Source: Pseudoflavonifractor sp902362925
GTDB lineage: Bacteria > Bacillota > Clostridia > Oscillospirales > Oscillospiraceae
DNA: 64,000 nucleotides
NCBI GenBank assembly: GCA_902362925.1
Contig: CABIYL010000002.1
Strand: one strand, 5' to 3'
The notes under the pieces are model-generated. The model was not told the DNA's origin, searched no databases, and saw only the letters and a program-made list of their open reading frames with translations. The position numbers were made by a program, and so were the translations under genes. The first letter of the stretch is position 1. The number at the start of each line of letters is the position of its first letter. Positions 40,091 through 49,863 of this stretch are shown piece by piece.

Positions 40091-41209
40091 ATGATCATCG
40101 TCTATATCCTCATCGCAATTCTCATGTTCGGGCTGCTCATTGCGGTCCATGAGCTGGGCCACTTTGTGGCGGCCAAGGCCGTGGGCGTCAAGGTCAACGA
40201 GTTCGCCATCGGCATGGGTCCCCGCATCTTCCACCGGCAGAAGGGGGAGACCGAGTACACCATCCGACTCTTTCCCATCGGCGGTTTCTGCGCCATGGAG
40301 GGGGAGGAGGAGGACTCTGGCGACCCCCGGGCGTTTGGCAACAGACCCGCCTGGCAGCGGCTGATTGTGCTGGCTGCCGGCGCGTTTATGAACTTTGTCA
40401 CCGGCGTGGTGATTTTCGTCATTCTCTTCGCCGGTACCACCAGCTATGTCAGCCCGGTCATCGCCGGCTTTATGGACGGCTTTGCCGCCCAGGGCGAGGA
40501 TGGCCTGATGGCGGGTGACCGGATTGTGGAGGTGGACGGCCACGCCATCTACCTCCAGGAGGACATCAGCCTGTTCTTCAACCGCGCCGGCGAGGTGATG
40601 GATATCACTGTGGTGCGGGACGGAGAGCGGGTGGAGCTGGAGGACCTGTCCATGCCCTGGCTGGCCATGGTGGACGAGAACGGTAACCCGGTGCTGGATG
40701 AGAACGGCAACCAGGTCCTCAAGCGGGGCATCAATTTCACCATAAAGGAAGCCAATGTATTTGACCGGCTGCGGCTGGCCTGGTATAATTCCATTGATAC
40801 CATCCGGCTGGTGTGGGTCAGCCTGGGAGACCTGTTCACCGGTACAGTGGGCCTCCGGGATATGTCCGGTGCGGTGGGCATCGTGACCATGATGAGCGAC
40901 GTGGGCACCCAGGCCCAGGAGGCGGCCCAGGCCACCGGACAGAACTGGGTGGCCGCTGTGGCCAGTAGCATCGCCTATTTTGTGGCCTTCATCGCCATCA
41001 ACCTGGCGGTGATGAACCTGTTGCCCATTCCCGCTCTGGACGGCGGACAGATTCTGTTCCTCATCGTGGATAAAATCTACAACCTCTTTTCCAAGCGGCA
41101 CATTCCACAGAAGTATCTGGGCTACATCAATGCGGCTGGCTTCATCTTCCTCATCGGTCTGATGATTTTGGTGGCCTGCTCCGATGTGCTCAAGCTGTTC
41201 GGAAAATAA
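40091..41209 (+). CDS. rseP: Site-2 intramembrane metalloprotease (RseP/RasP family)
   Basis: 372 residues. Zinc site H20-E-L-G-H24 in the first helix and the third ligand Asp317 in PALDGG of a late helix; a PDZ domain (about 130-210) follows the first membrane segments. Cleaves anti-sigma factors and signal-peptide remnants inside the membrane. It could act on an anti-sigma protein such as the one at 22997-24100 (inference). Confidence 0.95.
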   Translation: MIIVYILIAILMFGLLIAVHELGHFVAAKAVGVKVNEFAIGMGPRIFHRQKGETEYTIRLFPIGGFCAMEGEEEDSGDPRAFGNRPAWQRLIVLAAGAFMNFVTGVVIFVILFAGTTSYVSPVIAGFMDGFAAQGEDGLMAGDRIVEVDGHAIYLQEDISLFFNRAGEVMDITVVRDGERVELEDLSMPWLAMVDENGNPVLDENGNQVLKRGINFTIKEANVFDRLRLAWYNSIDTIRLVWVSLGDLFTGTVGLRDMSGAVGIVTMMSDVGTQAQEAAQATGQNWVAAVASSIAYFVAFIAINLAVMNLLPIPALDGGQILFLIVDKIYNLFSKRHIPQKYLGYINAAGFIFLIGLMILVACSDVLKLFGK

Positions 41210-41230
41210 AAGGGGAGACAGCAGTCTCCC

Positions 41231-41272
41231 GACAGGCACCTCTCCTCCTGTATGGGAGGGGAGGTGTCTGTC
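41231..41272. repeat. Strong hairpin between rseP and ispG
   Basis: An 18-bp stem (41231-41248 with 41255-41272; two G-U wobbles) with loop TGTATG, preceded by a smaller GGGAGAC/GTCTCCC hairpin. No U-run, so it is probably an mRNA processing or stability element, not a terminator. Confidence 0.75.
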
Positions 41273-41303
41273 CCTACACATATGGTGAACGGGGGAGATA
41301 CTT

Positions 41304-42341
41304 ATGACAAAGCAGATTATGGTGGGCGGCGTGCCTGTTGGTGGCGGCGCTCCGGTGACTATCCAGTCCATGTGCAACACCCGTACCGACGACGTGACAG
41401 CCACGGTGGAGCAGATTCTCCGCCTGGAGGCCGCGGGCTGCGAGATCATCCGGGTAGCCGTGCCCGACATGGCGGCAGCCAGGGCGGTGGGCGCCATCCG
41501 GGAGAAGATTCACATCCCCCTGGTGGTGGACATCCACTTTGACTACAAGCTGGCCCTGGAGTGCGTGGCCGCCGGATGCGACGCGGTGCGCATCAACCCG
41601 GGCAACATCGGCGGGGAAGACCGGGTGAAGGCTGTGGCCAATGCCTGTAAAGCAAAAGGACTTCCCATCAGAATCGGCGTCAACGGCGGTTCTCTGGAAA
41701 AGCCGCTGCTGGCCAAATACGGCGGCGTCACCGCCGAGGCCCTGGTGGAATCCGCCTTCGGCCACATCGCCCTGCTGAACCGGTACGATTTTGACGACAT
41801 CTGTGTGTCCCTCAAGTCCTCCAGCGTGCCCATCACCATGGCGGCCTACCGGCTGATGAGTGCGAAAAGCAATTATCCTTTACACCTTGGCGTCACCGAG
41901 ACGGGTACACCCAGAATGGGCGTGCTGAAATCTGCGGTGGGCATCGGCGGCCTGCTGGCCATGGGCATCGGCGACACCATCCGGGTGTCCCTGTCCGCCG
42001 ACCCCATTGAAGAGGTGTATGCCGCCCGGGATATCCTGAAGGTGTCCGGCGTGCGGAAGGAAGGCCCGGAGCTCATCTCCTGTCCCACCTGCGGTCGCAC
42101 CCGCATCGACCTCATCGGCCTGGCCCAGCAGGTGGAGGAGCGGCTTCAGACCGTGACCAAGCCCATCACTGTGGCGGTGATGGGGTGCGTGGTCAACGGT
42201 CCTGGCGAGGCCTCCGTCGCTGATGTGGGCATCGCGGGAGGCGACGGCGTGGGCCTGCTGTTCCGCCGTGGGGAGATTGTGAAGAAGGTACCCCAGGAGC
42301 AGCTGGTGGACGAGCTGTTCAAGATGATTGACGAACTGTAA
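41304..42341 (+). CDS. ispG: 4-hydroxy-3-methylbut-2-enyl diphosphate synthase (IspG/GcpE)
   Basis: 345 residues, the short bacterial form. TIM-barrel N-terminal part (PVTIQSMCNTRTDDV), C-terminal 4Fe-4S domain with cysteines in SCPTCGRT and MGCVVNGPGEA. Penultimate MEP step. It needs a reduced ferredoxin or flavodoxin and is oxygen-sensitive, in line with an anaerobe. Confidence 0.97.
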   Translation: MTKQIMVGGVPVGGGAPVTIQSMCNTRTDDVTATVEQILRLEAAGCEIIRVAVPDMAAARAVGAIREKIHIPLVVDIHFDYKLALECVAAGCDAVRINPGNIGGEDRVKAVANACKAKGLPIRIGVNGGSLEKPLLAKYGGVTAEALVESAFGHIALLNRYDFDDICVSLKSSSVPITMAAYRLMSAKSNYPLHLGVTETGTPRMGVLKSAVGIGGLLAMGIGDTIRVSLSADPIEEVYAARDILKVSGVRKEGPELISCPTCGRTRIDLIGLAQQVEERLQTVTKPITVAVMGCVVNGPGEASVADVGIAGGDGVGLLFRRGEIVKKVPQEQLVDELFKMIDEL

Positions 42342-42406
42342 AGAGAGCGGCCGGGGAGAACGATTCCCCAGCCTTGAGTGAAACCGTGTGTGGGAGCGTT
42401 GGTGCT

Positions 42407-45400
42407 ATGCCTGAGCAAAAGATACCCTTTTTAAAACTGTTTTCCGCCTGGCAGCCGGAGGGAGAGCTGGCGGCCCTGGCCGCCGGGTGCAATGTGACCG
42501 GGGCGGTCATTGACCGGACGACCCGGTCCATCTCCGCCCGGGTGGAGTGCCCGTCTCAGCCTGCCGATGACCTGCGGCAGCGGTGGGAGCGCTCCCTGGC
42601 TGATGCCTATCAGGTGGGTCGTGTGGTGCTGGAGCTGCTGTGTCCCCAGAGTGAGGCAGCAGCCGCACCCGAGGTTCCCGTGGCGGTGGAGTCGCAGCCT
42701 GTCCCGGCGCCGCCCGTGGAGCAGGTGCCTCCCGCTGTGGAGCCGGTCCCCACGCCCCAGGAGCCTGTTCACCAGGAGACCGAGGCTGAGGCCGCCTTCC
42801 GCCGCACCGAGGAGATCCGCCGTGAAGCCCTCCAGAAGCTGAAGGTGTGCCGCCCGTCCGCCAAAAAGCCGGACAGCAAAAAGAGCGCGGGCAAGCTCAT
42901 CTTTGGCCGCCGGGAGATCAAGGGCGAGGCCACGGAGATGAAGGCGCTGGACCTGGATATGGGTACGGTCATCGTCAAGGGCGACGTCTTTGCCGTGGAG
43001 CACAAGGAGCTGAAGAAGCGTGGCGCCTGGGTCATCGGCTTTGACATGACCGACTACACCGGCTCCATCCACATCAACAAGTTCTGCCCCGGTGACGAGG
43101 GCAAGCCCATCGTGGACAGCGTGAAGGAGGGCATGCACCTCCTGGTCCAGGGCAAGCTGACAGTGGACCGGTTCTCCGGCGAGATGGTGCTGGAGCCCTA
43201 CGCCATCATGGAGGGGAAGAAGGAGAGCAAGCAGGACAACGCCCCGGAGAAGCGTGTGGAGCTCCACCTCCACACCACCATGTCCTCCATGGACGCCCTG
43301 ACCCCCACCAAGGCGGTGGTCAAGCGGGCGGAGGGCTGGGGCCACCGGGCCATCGCCATCACCGACCACGGCGTGGCTCAGTCCTTCCCGGACGCCTGGC
43401 ACGCCGCCAAGAACATCAAGGTGCTCTACGGCGTGGAGGCCTATTACATCAACGACGTGGACGACCGGGTGGTGGTCCACGGGGAGCAGGAGCAGGACTT
43501 CACCGGTGAGGTGGTCTGCTTCGACATCGAGACCACCGGCCTGGATAACCGGCGGGACGTGATCATCGAGATTGGCGCGGTCATCCTGCGCAACGGCGAG
43601 ATCGCCGAGACCTTCGATACCTTTGTCTCGCCCGGCCGTCCTCTGAGCCGGGAGATCGTGGAGTTGACCAGCATCACCGACAAGATGCTGGAGGGGGCTC
43701 CCTCCCAGGAGGAGGCCATCCGGGCCTTCCTGGAGTTCGCCGGGGACCGGCCCCTGGCCGCCCACAACGCCGAGTTCGACATGGGCTTCATCGCCGAGGG
43801 CTGCCGCCGGTACGGCATCCCATTTGAAAAGACCTCCATCGATACCCTGATTCTGGCCCAGAACCTGCTGCCCGACCTGGGCAAGTACAAGCTGGACATT
43901 GTGGCGGAGCACCTGCGGCTGCCGCCCTTCAAGCATCACCGGGCCGACGCGGATGCCGGCATGGTGGCCTACATGCTGGTGCCCTTCTTCAAGATGCTGG
44001 AGGACCTGGGCATCCACACTCTCCAGTCCATCAACCCGGAGATGACCCGCCTGCGGGTCAAGGGCAAAGCCCGCCGCCAGCCCAAGCACCTGATTGTGCT
44101 GGCCAAGAACAACATGGGCCTGCGGAACCTGTATACCCTCATCTCTAAGGCCCATCTGGAGCATTTCAAGCGGTACCCCATCATGCCCAAGAGCCTGATC
44201 AACCAGTACCGGGAGGGCCTGATTCTGGGCTCCGCCTGCGAGGCGGGCGAGCTCTTTGAGGCTGTGGTCAAGCACAAGGACTTCAACGAGCTCAAGCGTA
44301 TCGCCTCCTGGTACGACTTCCTGGAGATCCAGCCCCTGTGCAACAACGCCTTCATGCTCCGCAAGGGCATGGTCCAGAGCGAGGAGGAGCTGCGGGACTT
44401 CAACCGCACCATCGTGGCCCTGGGCAAGGCCCTGGACAAGCCGGTATGCGCCACCGGCGACGTCCACTTCCTGGACCCGGAGGACGAGATTTACCGCCAT
44501 ATCCTGCTGGACACCAAGGGCTTTGAGGACTGCGACGCGCCGCTGCCCCTGTACTTCAAGACCACCGAGGAGATGCTGGAGGAGTTCTCCTACCTGGGCA
44601 AAGAGGATTGCTACAACGTAGTGGTCCGCAATACCAATCTGGTGGCCGACTGGTGCGACCGCATCAACCCCCTGCCCAAGGGCCTGTTCGCCCCCAAGCT
44701 GGAGGACTCCGCCGGTGAGCTGTCCCGGCTGGTGTGGGGGAAGGCCAAGTCGCTCTACGGCGAAGAGGTGCCTCAGATTGTGTCCGACCGTATCAACGCC
44801 GAGCTGGGAGACATTCTGAAGCGGCACTACGACGTGATCTACATGTCCGCCCAGAAGCTGGTGCAGAACTCCCTGGAGCACGGCTATCTGGTGGGCTCCC
44901 GTGGCAGCGTGGGTTCTTCTCTGGTGGCCTTCATGTCGGGCATCACGGAGGTAAACTCTCTGCCGCCCCACTACCGGTGTCCCAACTGCAAGCACTCCGA
45001 CTTTGAAATAGCCAAGGAGCTGGGGGCTGGCTGCGGCGCGGACATGCCCGACGCGGTGTGCCCGGTCTGCGGCGCCCAGTACGCCAAGGACGGCTTCAAC
45101 ATCCCCTTCGAGACCTTCCTGGGCTTCGGCGGCGACAAGGTGCCCGATATCGACCTGAACTTCTCCGGCGAGTACCAGGCCAAAGCCCACCGGTATACCT
45201 TTGAGCTCTTCGGAGAGACCCACGTGTTCCGTGCCGGCACCATCGGCACGGTGGCGGAAAAGACCGCCTTCGGCTACGTGAAGAAGTACCTGGAGAAGCG
45301 GGGCATCCACATGCCCCGTGCGGAGGAGAACCGGCTGGCCCACGGCTGTACCGGCGTTAAGCGTACCACCGGCCAGCATCCCGGCGGCATGGTGGTCATC

Positions 45401-46579
45401 CCCCAGAACCGGGAGATCTACGATTTCTGCCCGGTCCAGCATCCCGCCGACGACCCCAACACCGACATCGTCACCACCCATTTCGAATATCACTCCATGG
45501 AGTCCAACCTGCTGAAGCTGGACATGCTGGGACACGATGACCCCACCATGATCCGCATGCTGGAGGACCTGACCGGCGTCAACGCCCGGACGGACATCCC
45601 CCTGGACGACAAGAAGACCATGTCCCTCTTCACCTCCTCGGAGGAGCTGGGATTTGTGGACGACCCGGTGCTGGGCCCCACCGGCGCGGTGGCCATCCCG
45701 GAATTCGGCACCTCCTTTGTCCGGGGCATGCTGGAGGACACCAGCCCCAGCGAGTTTGATATTCTCATCCGTCTGTCCGGCTTCTCCCACGGCACCGACG
45801 TGTGGCTGGGCAACGCCAAGGACCTCATCGTCAACCAGGGCATCCCGGTTGGACAGGCCATCGGCTGCCGCGACGATATCATGCTCTTCCTCATCTCCTG
45901 CGGCATGCCGGAGAAGCGTTCCTTTAAGATCATGGAGTCGGTCCGAAAGGGAAGGGGCCTGCCCGAGGGTGCGGAGGACGAGATGAAGGCCGCCGGCGTG
46001 CCCGATTGGTACATCGGATCCTGTAAGAAGATTAAATATCTGTTCCCCAAGGCCCACGCTGTGGCCTATGTAATGATGGCCTTCCGTATCGCCTGGTTCA
46101 AGGTCCACCGGCCTCTGGCCTTCTACGCGGCCTATTTCTCCATCCGTGCCAAGGCCTTTGACGAGACCTATATGTGCCGTGGCATGGACGTGGTGAAGGC
46201 CAAGATGAAAGAGATCAAGGCCAAGGACAAGGAAGCCACCGCGGTGGAGCAGGACATGCTCACCACCCTGGAGGTGTGCTACGAGTTCTATCTCCGTGGC
46301 TTCACCTTTGAGCATGTGGACCTGTACAAGTCCCACGCCATCAACTTCATCTTCAGTAAGACCAACGACAAGGCGCTGATTCCGCCCTTCTCGGCCATCC
46401 CCGGCCTGGGCGAGACGGCGGCCTGGTCCATCATGGAACAGCGGGAGGGCAAGGAGTTCATCTCGGTGGAGGAGTTCTCCGCCGCCTGTCCCAAGGTCTC
46501 CAAAACCCATATCGAGCTGCTCAAAGCCGCCGGCGCCATGGATGGAATGCCGGATACCAGCCAGATGACTCTGTTCTGA
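42407..46579 (+). CDS. polC: DNA polymerase III PolC, Gram-positive replicative polymerase
   Basis: 1390 residues. In order: a variable N-terminal domain with a Pro/Glu-rich linker (to about 170), an OB domain (about 180-275), PHP domain start RVELHLHTTMSSMDALTPTK (about 285), a DEDD proofreading exonuclease inserted in the PHP domain (CFDIETTGLDNRRD near 380; HNAEFDMGF; HHRADADAG), then the C-family polymerase core with zinc-finger cysteines CPNCKHSDF...CPVCGAQ (about 860-885) and catalytic VPDIDLNFSGEYQ (about 915). The start ATG 42407 has GGGAG about 11 bases upstream; a TTG at 42374 is less likely. Confidence 0.98.
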   Translation: MPEQKIPFLKLFSAWQPEGELAALAAGCNVTGAVIDRTTRSISARVECPSQPADDLRQRWERSLADAYQVGRVVLELLCPQSEAAAAPEVPVAVESQPVPAPPVEQVPPAVEPVPTPQEPVHQETEAEAAFRRTEEIRREALQKLKVCRPSAKKPDSKKSAGKLIFGRREIKGEATEMKALDLDMGTVIVKGDVFAVEHKELKKRGAWVIGFDMTDYTGSIHINKFCPGDEGKPIVDSVKEGMHLLVQGKLTVDRFSGEMVLEPYAIMEGKKESKQDNAPEKRVELHLHTTMSSMDALTPTKAVVKRAEGWGHRAIAITDHGVAQSFPDAWHAAKNIKVLYGVEAYYINDVDDRVVVHGEQEQDFTGEVVCFDIETTGLDNRRDVIIEIGAVILRNGEIAETFDTFVSPGRPLSREIVELTSITDKMLEGAPSQEEAIRAFLEFAGDRPLAAHNAEFDMGFIAEGCRRYGIPFEKTSIDTLILAQNLLPDLGKYKLDIVAEHLRLPPFKHHRADADAGMVAYMLVPFFKMLEDLGIHTLQSINPEMTRLRVKGKARRQPKHLIVLAKNNMGLRNLYTLISKAHLEHFKRYPIMPKSLINQYREGLILGSACEAGELFEAVVKHKDFNELKRIASWYDFLEIQPLCNNAFMLRKGMVQSEEELRDFNRTIVALGKALDKPVCATGDVHFLDPEDEIYRHILLDTKGFEDCDAPLPLYFKTTEEMLEEFSYLGKEDCYNVVVRNTNLVADWCDRINPLPKGLFAPKLEDSAGELSRLVWGKAKSLYGEEVPQIVSDRINAELGDILKRHYDVIYMSAQKLVQNSLEHGYLVGSRGSVGSSLVAFMSGITEVNSLPPHYRCPNCKHSDFEIAKELGAGCGADMPDAVCPVCGAQYAKDGFNIPFETFLGFGGDKVPDIDLNFSGEYQAKAHRYTFELFGETHVFRAGTIGTVAEKTAFGYVKKYLEKRGIHMPRAEENRLAHGCTGVKRTTGQHPGGMVVIPQNREIYDFCPVQHPADDPNTDIVTTHFEYHSMESNLLKLDMLGHDDPTMIRMLEDLTGVNARTDIPLDDKKTMSLFTSSEELGFVDDPVLGPTGAVAIPEFGTSFVRGMLEDTSPSEFDILIRLSGFSHGTDVWLGNAKDLIVNQGIPVGQAIGCRDDIMLFLISCGMPEKRSFKIMESVRKGRGLPEGAEDEMKAAGVPDWYIGSCKKIKYLFPKAHAVAYVMMAFRIAWFKVHRPLAFYAAYFSIRAKAFDETYMCRGMDVVKAKMKEIKAKDKEATAVEQDMLTTLEVCYEFYLRGFTFEHVDLYKSHAINFIFSKTNDKALIPPFSAIPGLGETAAWSIMEQREGKEFISVEEFSAACPKVSKTHIELLKAAGAMDGMPDTSQMTLF

Positions 46580-46597
46580 GGCGGTGTTTTCTCTGTG

Positions 46598-46648
46598 GCT
46601 GCGCAGGTGATCGGAGTGCTCCGGCCGCCTGCGCAGCTCTGCTTTTTT
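46598..46648 (+). terminator. Terminator after polC
   Basis: GCTGCGCAGG pairs with CCTGCGCAGC, with an inner CGGAG/CTCCG hairpin, followed shortly by T6. Confidence 0.88.
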
Positions 46649-46696
46649 CCGGGCGGGCAGCGCAGAAACGGTTGGAGTGGAGCTGGTAAAAAATTG

Positions 46697-46725
46697 TTGA
46701 CTTTAGCGTAGTAATGTGCTACTAT
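46697..46725 (+). promoter_or_regulatory. Promoter of the histidine operon
   Basis: TTGACT (46697-46702), 17-base spacer, TACTAT (46720-46725). An inverted repeat TAGTA-N6-TACTA (46709-46724) covers the -10 box and could be a repressor site. The 35-base leader is too short for a T-box. Confidence 0.82.
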
Positions 46726-46760
46726 GAAAAAGCAAAAATCGGGCATAGGAGGCATTTAGG

Positions 46761-47930
46761 GTGAATTACACGGTACATACCCCCGAGGGCACCCGGGACC
46801 GGCTGTTTGCCGAGTGCAGGGAGCGGCGCCAGGTCCAGCGGGCGCTGACGGCGCTCTTCCGCCGCCGCAGCTATGCGGAAGTCATCACCCCCGAGGTGGA
46901 GTTTTACGACCTCTTCCTCCAGTCGGGCAACCCCTTGCCCCAGGAGGCCATGCTGAAGATTATCGACCGCTCCGGCAAGATTATGGTCATGCGGCCTGAC
47001 TGCACCACCCCCATCGCCCGGGTGGCGGCCACCAAGCTGCGCACCGTGCCTCTGCCCCAGCGGCTCTATTACGACCAGACCCTGTTCCGCTCTGGTGACG
47101 CCCACCGGGGCGGCAGCAGCGAGATCGCCCAGTGCGGCGTGGAGCTCATCGGCGCGGCGGGGAAGAAGGCCGACCTGGAGATGGTGGCCCTGGCCGTGGA
47201 TGCCCTGAAGGCCGCCGGTCTGGAGCAGTTCCATGTGGAGCTGGGCCATGTGGGCTTCTTCCGGGAGCTGACCGCCCGGGTGGATATGCCCGCAGCGGCG
47301 GCGGAGCAGATGCGATCCCTCATCGAGGGCAAGAACTTCGCCGCCCTCAACGACCTGCTGGAGCCCTACAACGGCCAGCCCGCTGTCCGTCCCCTCCGTC
47401 GCCTGCCCTACCTCTTCGGCGGGGCAGAGGTGCTGGACGAGGCGGAGACCCTCTCGGGCGGCAGCGACGCTCTGGACTATCTGCGTGACCTGTACGGCGA
47501 GCTGAAACACGCGGGCTACGGGGACCACATCCGCTTTGACCTGGGTCTGGTCCACCAGATTGACTACTACACCGGCGTGGTCTTCCGGGGCTACGTGGAG
47601 GGGGCGGGGGATGCCGTCCTCTCCGGCGGCCGGTACGACAAGCTGGTGGGGGCCTTCGGGCGGCCTGCTCAAGCTACCGGCTTTGCCGTAGACGTGGACG
47701 CGGTGGCGGCCTGCCTGCCCGCAGCGGTACCCACCGGGCTGGAGATGCTGATTCACTACGGAGACGGGGAGTTTGCCAAGGCCCTGGCGGTGCTGGATGT
47801 CCGGGAGCCCGGCTCCTGCGAGCTGTCCCCCTGCCGAGCTCTGGAGTCCACCCTCAGCCTGGCCCGTGAGAAGGGGGCAGCCGTGGTGCTGGTGCTGGAA
47901 AACGGCGGAGAGAGGTTGGTGGAGGTATGA
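46761..47930 (+). CDS. hisZ: ATP phosphoribosyltransferase regulatory subunit
   Basis: 389 residues, HisRS-like catalytic core without tRNA charging function. HTPEGTRDRLF, MRPDCTTPIARV and the late SGGRYDKLVGAFG motif show the class-II fold. It partners the short HisG and confers histidine inhibition. GTG start 46761 with AGGAGG 8 bases upstream. Its end overlaps hisG by four bases. Confidence 0.95.
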   Translation: MNYTVHTPEGTRDRLFAECRERRQVQRALTALFRRRSYAEVITPEVEFYDLFLQSGNPLPQEAMLKIIDRSGKIMVMRPDCTTPIARVAATKLRTVPLPQRLYYDQTLFRSGDAHRGGSSEIAQCGVELIGAAGKKADLEMVALAVDALKAAGLEQFHVELGHVGFFRELTARVDMPAAAAEQMRSLIEGKNFAALNDLLEPYNGQPAVRPLRRLPYLFGGAEVLDEAETLSGGSDALDYLRDLYGELKHAGYGDHIRFDLGLVHQIDYYTGVVFRGYVEGAGDAVLSGGRYDKLVGAFGRPAQATGFAVDVDAVAACLPAAVPTGLEMLIHYGDGEFAKALAVLDVREPGSCELSPCRALESTLSLAREKGAAVVLVLENGGERLVEV

Positions 47931-48565
47931 GTCAGAATTTACGAATCGCCCTGACCAAGGGCCGCCTGCAGGATAAGGCCGTGTCCCTCTTTGAGGCCAT
48001 GGGGCTGGACTGCACTCCCATCAAGAACCCGGGACGTCGGCTCATCCACACCATCCCCAACTATCCCTTGGACGGGGTGCTGGCCAAGGCGCCCGACGTT
48101 ATCACCTATGTGGAGCACGGCGTCTGCGACCTGGGCATCGCCGGGAAGGACACCATTCTGGAGCAGGGCGGCGCCTTCTACGAGGTGCTGGACCTGGGCT
48201 TCGGCAAATGCCGCTTCGCACTGGCGGTGAAGGAGGGCAGCGACTTCTACGGCACCTATAAGACCCGGCGCATCGCCAGCAAGTACCCCAACGTGGCCCG
48301 TGCCTTCTTTGCCAAGAAGGGCATGGACGTGGATATCATCAAGATTGAGGGTAGCGTGGAGCTGGCTCCCATCCTGGGCCTGGCCGACGCCATCGTGGAC
48401 ATTGTGGAGACGGGAGCCACCCTGAAAGAGAACGGTCTGGTGCCCATTGAGACCGTGGCGCCGGTGAGTGCCCGGCTGATTGTTAATACAGCCAGTATGA
48501 AGCTCCGCAAGGCGGAGATTCAGGATTTTATCGCCAGATGTGAGCGGGAATTGGAGAAAAAGTGA
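47927..48565 (+). CDS. hisG: ATP phosphoribosyltransferase, short form
   Basis: 212 residues: the catalytic half only, which needs HisZ. Conserved IALTKGRLQDKAV at the start, the DLGIAGKDT segment and GLADAIVDIVETGATLKENGL (PRPP loop). First step of histidine synthesis. Confidence 0.98.
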   Translation: MSQNLRIALTKGRLQDKAVSLFEAMGLDCTPIKNPGRRLIHTIPNYPLDGVLAKAPDVITYVEHGVCDLGIAGKDTILEQGGAFYEVLDLGFGKCRFALAVKEGSDFYGTYKTRRIASKYPNVARAFFAKKGMDVDIIKIEGSVELAPILGLADAIVDIVETGATLKENGLVPIETVAPVSARLIVNTASMKLRKAEIQDFIARCERELEKK

Positions 48566-49863
48566 TGCTGGAGATTATCCGTGCCGACGGAACGGCGGAA
48601 AAAAATAAAATCGCCGCCATGCGGGCCAGAGCGGCCGAAGTGAGTGCGGACGTAGACCGCGCGGTGGCTGATATTCTAAGTAATGTAAGGGAGAATGGCT
48701 TTGCAGCCGTAAAGGAGTACTCCCTCCAGTTTGACAAGGCGGAGCCCCGGGAAATTTCCAGCGAAGAGCTGAACGCGGCCTATGCCGCCTGCTCCTCGGA
48801 GCTGATCGCCGCCATGGAGCGGTCCGCCGCCAACATCCGGGACTACAATGAGCACCTGCTCTCCCGTACCATGGAGTGGCGCTCGCCCGACGGCGGAGTG
48901 GTGGGCCGGGTGGTCCGGGGATTGACCCGGGTGGGTATCTACGTACCCGGCGGCACAGCGGCCTATCCCTCCTCGGTGCTGATGAACGCGGTACCTGCCA
49001 AGGTGGCGGGGGTGGAGGAGATTGTGATGGTCACGCCTCCCACCGAGAACCTGAACAGTGCCGTGCTGGCCGCGGCCAAAATCGCCGGCGTGGACCGGGT
49101 CATCGCCGTGGGCGGCGCCCAGGCCGTGGCGGCCCTGACCTACGGTGCCGGGTTCATCCCCAGAGTGGATAAGCTGGTGGGGCCGGGCAACGCCTTTGTG
49201 GCGGCTGCCAAGCGGATGGCCTACGGCAAGCTGGACATCGACATGGTGGCCGGGCCCTCCGAGGTGCTGGTCATTGCCGACGGAAGCGCCAATCCGGTCT
49301 ATGTGGCCGCCGATCTGCTGAGCCAGGCCGAGCACGACCGGCTGGCTTCCGCCGTGCTGCTCACCACCAGCATGGAGCTGGCTCAGGCGGTGGATAGAGA
49401 GATTATTCGCCAGACCGGCTATTTGAGCCGCAGCGAGATTATGGAGGCCTCCCTCCGGGACTTCGGCTGCGCCATTGTCTGCGATACCCTGGACGACTGT
49501 GCCGCTTTGGCCAACGAGATCGCCCCGGAGCATCTGGAGATTGTGACCGAGAATCCCAGGGATCTGCTGCCTGCCATCCGCAACGCTGGCGCGGTGTTCC
49601 TGGGGGCCTGGTCCCCGGAGCCTCTGGGGGACTACATGGCCGGACCGGACCACGTGTTGCCCACCAGCGGCACCGCCCGTTTCTTCTCGCCCCTGAGCGT
49701 GGACAGCTTCCTCAAGACCATGAGCGTCATCGCCTACGAGAAGGATCAGCTGGCGCCGGTGAAGGACCAGATCATCGCCCTGGCTGAGGCGGAGCGGCTC
49801 ACCGCCCACGCCAATGCCATCCGGGTGCGCTTTGAAGAGGCACCGTCCAAGGAGGAATGTTGA
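48565..49863 (+). CDS. hisD: Histidinol dehydrogenase
   Basis: 432 residues. Signature GVDRVIAVGGAQAVAALTYG and DMVAGPSEVLVIAD, then the zinc-site region LLSQAEHDRLASAV and PEHLEIV are intact. Oxidises histidinol to histidine in two NAD-dependent steps. TGATG overlap with hisG; a GTG three bases upstream is an alternative start. Confidence 0.98.
   Translation: MLEIIRADGTAEKNKIAAMRARAAEVSADVDRAVADILSNVRENGFAAVKEYSLQFDKAEPREISSEELNAAYAACSSELIAAMERSAANIRDYNEHLLSRTMEWRSPDGGVVGRVVRGLTRVGIYVPGGTAAYPSSVLMNAVPAKVAGVEEIVMVTPPTENLNSAVLAAAKIAGVDRVIAVGGAQAVAALTYGAGFIPRVDKLVGPGNAFVAAAKRMAYGKLDIDMVAGPSEVLVIADGSANPVYVAADLLSQAEHDRLASAVLLTTSMELAQAVDREIIRQTGYLSRSEIMEASLRDFGCAIVCDTLDDCAALANEIAPEHLEIVTENPRDLLPAIRNAGAVFLGAWSPEPLGDYMAGPDHVLPTSGTARFFSPLSVDSFLKTMSVIAYEKDQLAPVKDQIIALAEAERLTAHANAIRVRFEEAPSKEEC

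Noticed and set aside
39095..41497. 800-codon minus-strand frame across dxr, rseP and ispG
   Set aside because: Crosses three clear genes in antisense and has the same shadow composition.
42431..46510. 1359-codon open frame opposite polC
   Set aside because: Antisense shadow rich in His, Leu, Gly and Val; PolC motifs are complete on the plus strand.
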